Shown: positions 50,466 through 64,000 of the stretch, one piece after another
Position numbering within the stretch: the stretch's first letter is position 1
Layout: each line of letters begins with the position of its first letter
Source: Crambe crambe
Lineage: Eukaryota > Porifera > Demospongiae > Poecilosclerida > Crambeidae
Direction of reading: 5' to 3'
NCBI GenBank assembly: GCA_963924555.1
Contig: OZ004593.1
Coordinates: 1,725,480 to 1,789,479 of the forward strand
Length of the DNA stretch: 64,000 bases
The notes under the pieces: generated by a model
Databases searched by the model: none
The model's input: only the letters and a program-made list of their open reading frames with translations
What the model was told of the DNA's origin: nothing
Program-made: the position numbers and the translations under genes

Positions 50466-53400
50466 ATGGCGTTTTATGTTGTGATCGTGTTAGTGAGTCT
50501 TTGTGTACAAGTGTTTTCACAGTCACCTGGTGAGTCTAATGTAGCTCAGCTCAAACACCTGATGAGTATAGCGTAGATCTCGATACCTCAGATGTTGTAG
50601 TAAGATCCATAACTCATGAATTAATCATGGTCGTGTGGAGTCCCTTGTATTTAATAGCTAGCTATGTCTCATTACTTTCAAATCTTCCTCTTCAGCTTGT
50701 GAGAATGGCAAGGTGTACAGTACATGTGGCTCCCCGTGTCCTATGACGTGTGACAACTACAGGAACCCTCCAGTCTGTGCGACCGTGTGTGTTGCCGGCT
50801 GCTTTTGCCAGAGGGGGCAGGTGGAACATAATGGGGCATGTGTGCAGCCTTCAGATTGTTCAAGTGAGTAGTAGACCCTCAAGTCTACACTGGTACTACT
50901 AACACTGGTACTAACACCTGAAAGCTCTCAATATAGACCATTTTTTATCGGGGGGGGGTGTGACTCATCAGCTCACATGATAGACCCACCCACGCGATTA
51001 GCTAGGGTGCGCGCTAGTCGCATGTTGTGTAGGGCAAGAAACAATGGCAGCTAACTAATAGTAACAGAGAGCACAATCCTATTGTACTTCTCTGAAAAGC
51101 TCAAGATTGACAAAGAAGACTTGTCTGATCCATATGGTACCTGGAGCTAAGTGGATTGATGATGTTTAAGTGGCCAAGCATCCAGTTTGGAGATTTCAAT
51201 TGATAGGAATCTGTCCTTTTTCTTTGCTGTACCGCTTAGTGCAGCCTATTGCACAGCAACTAGAAGGCATTCTTCAATACAGCTAGCCAGCTTCGAACCT
51301 TCCGCCCTACGCAAGAACGATTTTTAGGTAAAGGTCATCATACCTTCTACGGTATCATGTAACTACACACCCCCGACAAAAAATGGTCCATAGACACATT
51401 TCAAGACCAGTCATAGATTTAATAGTTAGCCCCTGAGGGCCATAGGTTGAAATGTCTAATTTTAGCATTTCACTCAGTACTGCCTTAATGTGTAGGATTG
51501 ACGACAAATAAACTTTGATATCCCCAGAGGGAAAGTGTTACAAAACTTAAAAGTGTTGTTTGTTTTTTTATCACACCCCACCCCACCCACCATGTACTAT
51601 TTATTAATATTATCTCATAGGTGACACCTCAACGGTTTTGCCAACTGCTACACATGACAGCTGTGCTCTTAAACGCTGCAGCAATTCTTATTATTGCAGA
51701 GTCAGCAACATCACGGGAAACGCAGTGTGCATACCAGACTGCTCAATCAACAATGGGAGGTGTTCTTCGGAGCAATCCTGTGAGGTGGTCTCTTATCGCT
51801 GCTACTCGCGTAACAACGAACCCTGTGACCCTCATCTCTATATAAACTGTAGAGATCCTGTCTATGGTGAGTGCTACTGAATGAACTTTGAGTAATCAGT
51901 AAAGAGCTCACTTCTTCTTATAGCAAATAAGTGCATTGGTAATCAGTTAGCTATTTGAGGAATTGTAATACAAGTAAACAGGTCATAAATCTCATATTTC
52001 CTGTCAGTAATGCTAGGTTTCTTCGTTGTCACGTTCTTCCATTATCATCTGTTTGTCTTGCTTGGTACTACACCTCTAGACACTCCCACTTTTATTTATA
52101 GCACTGCACAATGTAGAGTGTGCACATGTGACAAAGCTTATTGCATTCCAGTTTAAGCTTCCATGCATAGTGCTACATACCAGGCAGCTGCCATTGCTTC
52201 CACATACAACAGCTAGCTGTCGATTAAACCACCTCCTTTGTAAACCTTGGCTACCCTAAAGCAGGGGTGCATTTGGGAGGGGGGCACAGGGGGGGGGGGG
52301 CATTCGCCCCCACAGAAAAATGAGTAGCTAATAATAATGTCCAACTGATACCCTTTTTGCTTGACTTTCTCTGCCATGCATCCACAATTTCCTCCAGATC
52401 ACTCTCAGAGAGCATTTAAGTAATACACAAATTGGCATTTATGAGAGAATTAACCAACAATGAGTCCACCAAAAACAATCTTCTTTTGCGCTCTGCACCC
52501 CTTAGTAAAATTTCTGTACAGCCCCTGCTAAAGTCAACCACCTTTGACCTTGAGCTGATATAGCCCTCCCTCCTCCTCTCCCTCTCTCCCCCATCCCTCC
52601 TCCTCCCCTTCCTCTATTATGCCACGCCTTCTCCTGTACATATTCACTCATTGGTAGTTCCCTGTGGGAGTGACTCCAGGCTGGCATGTGATAGTGAGTG
52701 GACGTATTGCCTCCAGCAGAACAAGACCAGGAGATCTTCCTGTGTTGCTTCTTGTCTCTCTGACAATGGCAACTGTGGAGAGGGAGACGTTTGTATCACT
52801 GTCATCCCGAGTGGGAGTGGAGACCCTACACTTCAATGTCTCAGCAAAAACAGTAATGATTATTGTACAGTCCCAGGGAAGAAATCCCAAGCTAGCCATT
52901 TAGTCCCTCCAGCAAAATTTATAGCATGCTTTAAACTTTGACTCCGACTTCAAAATCATTGTTGCAATTCTATGAAAGACTGCTTAGCTACTTCAGGCTC
53001 ACCTCATGTAATTTTTGCATACTTAGGACCTACCCTTTATGAAGAGATAGCTATAATTATCGTAATCAGAGAACTTACTTTGATATGTAACTGTTTTCCC
53101 TTAGGTCTCTCCCCTGACTGTCCTGCTGGCCAGCATATCGACCAGTGTGGTAACCACTGCCAGCAGACGTGTGAACATGTGGTGTCAGGGGACCAAATTG
53201 TCTGCACCGCAGTGTGTGGCCCTCCTGGTTGTGTATGTCCCAGGGGTCTGGTGTCGTTCAGAGATAGATGTGTGGACCCCCGACTATGCTACGTACTCAT
53301 GAAATGTGAGTAGACCACTCAGTCATGTGATAGTCATGTGACTGCCTTACTGTTTTTGTATGTATGTGCTATAGATCCACCAGCTATCAGCCCATTGCCA

Positions 53401-54190
53401 CTCACAGTAAGTTTAAAAATTAATTTTTGTGGGTATAAATTTTGTTGGGTAAATAATTTCATGGATTTCATTTTCATGGATTTCATGATTTTAGGCTCAT
53501 ACTTCAAGACCACAAAAGTTTCACACTATTAAGTGTAAGATCTGCCACTGTCTATCTTGGATAACAAACTTATCCACAAGCACAGATATTTTACTATCCT
53601 TATATTGTACATGTGATGTGAAGGGTACAAGTTAAAATCAAAATGTTCACACAATAAATTTCGCTTAAAGTTCACACATTACAATCGGTAGAACAACTGA
53701 ATCTGACATGATAATGCCTGCAATTCCTTAGTTACTTGACGTGCATGTGATTTAATTGCACGAACTTTAAACACAGATTTGTGAAATTTAATTTTGTACA
53801 AACGTAACTTGTACCCTTCACTGATAATAATTAAGATGATATAGTACATAATCCATTATGAAGAGCAGTTCCCAACTATAAGGTATGACAGTGAATTGAT
53901 ATTTTCGTTGCAGTCTAATCGTTATTTGTACTCCTTTACGTCTCCTGCTATCAACACCTCCAACTTTGATCAAAACTCTTTCCTTAGAGCTGTGCGCAGG
54001 GTCCTCTCCAGTCGGGGGTATTCAAAGGTCATGGTTGATTTGCATGGCATCCATCAAGACAGGGGGTTACAGTAAGCGGCTAAAATGAGTTAGAGATCCA
54101 GTGGTCACTTCTGAGCTGTCAATATTGTTAATATTGGTGTAGTATTTTTAAGCGACATTAACGATTTGAGGACTGCCTCTCTTTATAGAT

Positions 54191-54222
<32 letters not shown>

Positions 54223-55836
54223 GTCCTTATGTATTTCAAGAGTGCCCTGATTACCTTTAATAGAGAGAGAGATGCCGTGGGTCCAGCCATAGACAGAGCT
54301 TTAACAGAGAGGTGGGTCTAGCCATAGACAGAGCTTTAACAGAGAGGTGGGTCCAGCCATAGACAGAGCTTTAACAGAGAGGTGGGTCCAGCCATAGACA
54401 GAGCTTTAACAGAGAGGTGGGTCCAGCCATAGACAGAGCTTTAACAGAGAGGTGGGTCTAGCCATGGACAGAGATTTAACAGAGAGGTGGGTCCATCCAT
54501 AGGCAGAACTTTAACAGAGAGGTGGGTCCATCCATAGGCAGAACTTTAACAGAGAGGTGGGTCCATCCATAGACAGAGCTTTAACAGAGAGGTGGGTCTG
54601 CCATAAACAGAGCTTTAATGGAGAGGTGGGTCCTTTAATCTTAGAGAGGTGGCCATATGTAGACGGTGAACAGATTTCATATAGTTAGAGTTTCTATTAT
54701 CTCCTCCTCTAGTATCGTCATCCAATTGTCAGGCAGTGGTGTGGATGAAAGGAGTTCTGCTCAGTTCACCATAATTCTCCGAGAGAGCTCTGACCAATTC
54801 CCTGTCCCAGTGAGCCAAGTATCTTCTGGTAAAAAAATAAATAAAAATAATTTAAAAAAAGAAGAGCAAACCTCAATCTTTAAGCTAGCAACATGGTTAC
54901 ACTTTGCAATTTATAGCCCAACCAAGCCACTGTACATATTCAAGTGTTGCTCACAATCACGGTTATAATTTCAATGGTATAATAATTATAATAATAATTA
55001 CTATCATAGTTGATGTTGATCGTGTAAAGGGATTATCGCGGACTAACGTGATAGTCGTGGCTGTCACCTGCAGTGTTGTTGGTGTTCTACTGATCCTAGC
55101 AGCCTCCATTACTGTGGCAGTCTGTCTCTGTTGCTGTCTCTCAAAGAAAGGGAAGACAACTCGTCACAAAAATCTCAAGGTTGAAGTGTAAGTGTTGAAA
55201 GATCAGATTGTCCTAGCTATTCTCAATTGTTCTGGGTACTTAAAGGTCTGTCCTTACCTGCATGTGGGTACTATAACATGAACTGTTCTAAAATTGACGC
55301 TGATTTACATCTTAGGAATTCCAGGCAGCCTCCAACTGAGGATTCACTAGTCTGATAAATCAGACCTGTATAAACATGCACTGAGTCATTCGTCACACAC
55401 ATTATTATTAATTTTTTTTAAATGCTCAGTAGTCCATGCATAGTAAGTGATCTATTCTTGGTAGGTAATACATTTTCAGTCCTGGGTAGAATCCTGTTAT
55501 TAGCTAATAACTTAAATTATAATTATTATTCTCTCTTGATTATCTGTTTTATAATGGTTGGGCTAGCTACTTCCACACCAAATTACTAGTAACAACATGA
55601 TAATTATGGTGATAGCTAAGTCTGATGTTTATTAATTTTTTTTTTTTCCTTTGACTGCTCAACATCAATCTTATAAACCACATGGGATGGATATGGTTAG
55701 CTGGGGGCTATAAGCTGTTAAGGGTCATATCTCATACTGAATCCTTCTATTCTGTTAATATGGCAGGCACAATGCATTAGTTAATGAAGAAGACTGGGAG
55801 GATGAAGGCAAAAGAAAGCTGGAATTTCAAAGTTGA
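50466..55836 (+). CDS. TIL-domain type I membrane protein, copy 2, with alternative terminal exons
   Basis: Exons: 50466-50529, 50696-50863, 51621-51866, 52658-52852, 53105-53305, 53375-53406, 53914-54071, 54713-54828, 55010-55187, then either 55767-55836 (475 aa) or 55316-55355. Same plan as copy 1: signal peptide (MAFYVVIVLVSLCVQVFS), TIL domain, ten-cysteine module, DSEWTYCLQQNKTRR module, second TIL (CGPPGCVCPRGLVSFRDRC), YPPAISPLPLT linker, membrane-proximal module, transmembrane helix (VVAVTCSVVGVLLILAAS) and tail. Exons 5-8 match copy 1 in length to the base (201, 32, 158, 116). Exon 55767-55836 gives KRKLEFQS, homologous to the copy 1 tail. Exon 55316-55355 is phase-compatible and ends DSLV. 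Starts 166 bp after the copy 1 stop. Confidence 0.86.
50932..51392. mobile_element. 461-bp inverted-repeat DNA transposon relic
   Basis: Termini tatagaccattttttatcgg and, inverted, tatggaccattttttgtcgg, about 27 bp with a few mismatches. Inside, a decayed frame near 51089-51200 reads LKIDKEDLSDPYG then, after a frameshift, KWPSIQFGDF, which looks like a transposon-borne protein fragment. In intron 2 of TIL/membrane copy 2. Confidence 0.6.
53618..53821. mobile_element. MITE with perfect 17-bp inverted ends and TGAT flanks
   Basis: 204 bp. gtgaagggtacaagtta at the left is the exact reverse complement of the right end. TGAT flanks both sides, consistent with a 4-bp target duplication. In intron 6 of TIL/membrane copy 2. 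Confidence 0.72.
54262..54650 (+). repeat. 35-bp minisatellite, about 11 units
   Basis: Unit agagaggtgggtccagccat followed by agacagagctttaac, tandem with a few substitutions (ctagcc, aggcagaac). In intron 7 of TIL/membrane copy 2, after a G homopolymer at 54193-54221. Confidence 0.93.
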
Positions 55837-56256
55837 ATGACAAGTGCATGCGATGCATCATGATGTAATTACATGACTGTATTATCAAGAATTTTCAGAA
55901 CTAACCTTTCAGTGTTATCATAATGTATTTCCCTCATTTTTAAAAATCCATTATCATATTTATTTTATTATTATTACACATCTTTTATTATTAATCACAT
56001 CTGCTGGTTTTATTATTGCTGAATTAATCATTCTTGGCTTATCAGATAGGCATGAGAGGATGTACATGCACATCAAAGTGCAGCATTATCTGCAAGTAGA
56101 ATTTGCTGAGTGTATAAACCACAATAACATGGGCATAAAGTGGGTGTGTAAGAGGTTGATCATAATAATAACTTATTGTGCATATAAAAGCACCACAGTG
56201 CAGCAGATTATGCACACAACATTAATTAAAGCTCCAACTAGTTTCTGTATTGTATA
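55837..56256. other. Intergenic between TIL/membrane copy 2 and CRAT-B
   Basis: AT-rich, no coding signal; contains the CRAT-B TATA box at its right end. Confidence 0.5.
56183..56190 (+). promoter_or_regulatory. TATA box of CRAT-B
   Basis: TATAAAAG, 67 bp before the CRAT-B ATG. Copy A has no equivalent. Confidence 0.55.
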
Positions 56257-61295
<5,039 letters not shown>

Positions 61296-62005
61296 AGTGA
61301 TTTTGGTAACTATCTAAACATAATTATATTTACTGCTGACACAAAGGTTTTGTAATCATCAGGCTGTAACCATTATGCATTTCATGTAGCCTAGAAACCT
61401 AGACCTTGTTACCCTTCTCATTTGCTGAAATATTAACTGTGGACATCACACATTAATGAGCTTACAGTTAACTATAAAAAAAATTGCGAGTGATATATAC
61501 TGGTTCATTGCATTTCCTTAGTAAGAGTTTGATACAGCAAGTATTGAAATACAGCAATAAAGAGGTATGTAAGGGGTAAGGGGTCTAACACAATAAAAGT
61601 GACAAAAAAATTAATAAAGTAACTAATTACGTGCAAAGAAATAAAAACAAAACAACAAAAACAATAACAACTGTTCATTATAGCGACTGTTTCAGTGTTA
61701 ATGGTAAAGGCTCTCCATTATCAATTTTCCTTTCTCTGTCTGGACACTCACTCCGTCTGGGCTCTTGAACTCACTGAACTGGATGGGCCTAAATTCCATA
61801 AATCATCTTCAATAAAATACACTTGGGAACTTGGTACCTCCATGGTTATTTGGCTCTTCTTTTAGCATACGTATTAATTTTATGTATGTAGCTATGGTGG
61901 TGGTGGTGATGAGGGGTGGTGGTTGTGAAGGAATGGGATGGGTGGTGGTGGTGCATATGGTGCATTATAATGGGTTTAACCTGTCCATTATAGCTAGTTA
62001 GCTAC
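61296..62005. other. Convergent 3' region CRAT-B / TIL/membrane copy 3
   Basis: An AATAAA at 61556-61561 could be the CRAT-B polyadenylation signal. GGT-rich short repeats at 61895-61955. No gene seen. Confidence 0.5.
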
Positions 62006-63958
<1,953 letters not shown>

Positions 63959-64000
63959 CTGCAGGAAAGAAGATAAATCTAAAGCAGTGGCAAAAAACAA

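Overview
This window is eukaryotic, from a compact animal genome: most genes are split into many short exons with GT-AG introns of roughly 50-400 bp, and the encoded proteins are metazoan (T-box factors, a C3G-type Rap exchange factor, CENP-P, ERI2, carnitine acetyltransferase). The mixture of conserved animal genes with an unfamiliar family of cysteine-rich type I membrane proteins, plus very dense intergenic mini-transposons, fits an early-branching animal, most likely a demosponge. That placement is an inference. Gene models below were assembled by hand from reading-frame continuity, splice sites and intron phase; every listed model closes in frame.

Layout. 1-9.9 kb is a housekeeping cluster: a small unknown acidic gene (-), a glutaredoxin-like gene (+), ribosomal protein RPS5 (-), the centromere protein CENP-P (-) and the translesion polymerase REV1 (+). 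9.9-19.4 kb is almost devoid of recognisable genes and filled with degenerate repeats. 19.4-29.2 kb is a 26-exon RAPGEF1/C3G gene (+). 30.3-35.4 kb is a carnitine acetyltransferase gene (CRAT-A, -), divergent from the 3'-5' exonuclease gene ERI2 (+, 35.6-38.9 kb). 39.2-46.5 kb holds two head-to-head T-box transcription factor genes. 46.9-55.8 kb holds two tandem genes for signal-peptide, TIL-domain, single-pass membrane proteins. 56.3-61.3 kb is a second carnitine acetyltransferase (CRAT-B, +) with the same exon pattern as CRAT-A. 62.0 kb to the right edge is a third member of the TIL/membrane family (-), cut by the window end.

Themes. Four gene pairs are divergent with 118-421 bp between start codons (unknown/glutaredoxin, CENP-P/REV1, CRAT-A/ERI2, T-box A/T-box B), suggesting shared bidirectional promoters. 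Two gene families have expanded locally: CRAT (one copy with apparent mitochondrial presequence and peroxisomal C-terminus, one with neither) and the TIL/membrane family (three copies, built from phase 1-1 exon modules and ending in different cytoplasmic tails). Long (CT)n/(GA)n arrays sit inside introns of five genes. Several small inverted-repeat DNA transposons, a hAT relic with a perfect 102-bp duplication, and a 35-bp minisatellite are also present. The candidate new system is the TIL/membrane receptor-like family.
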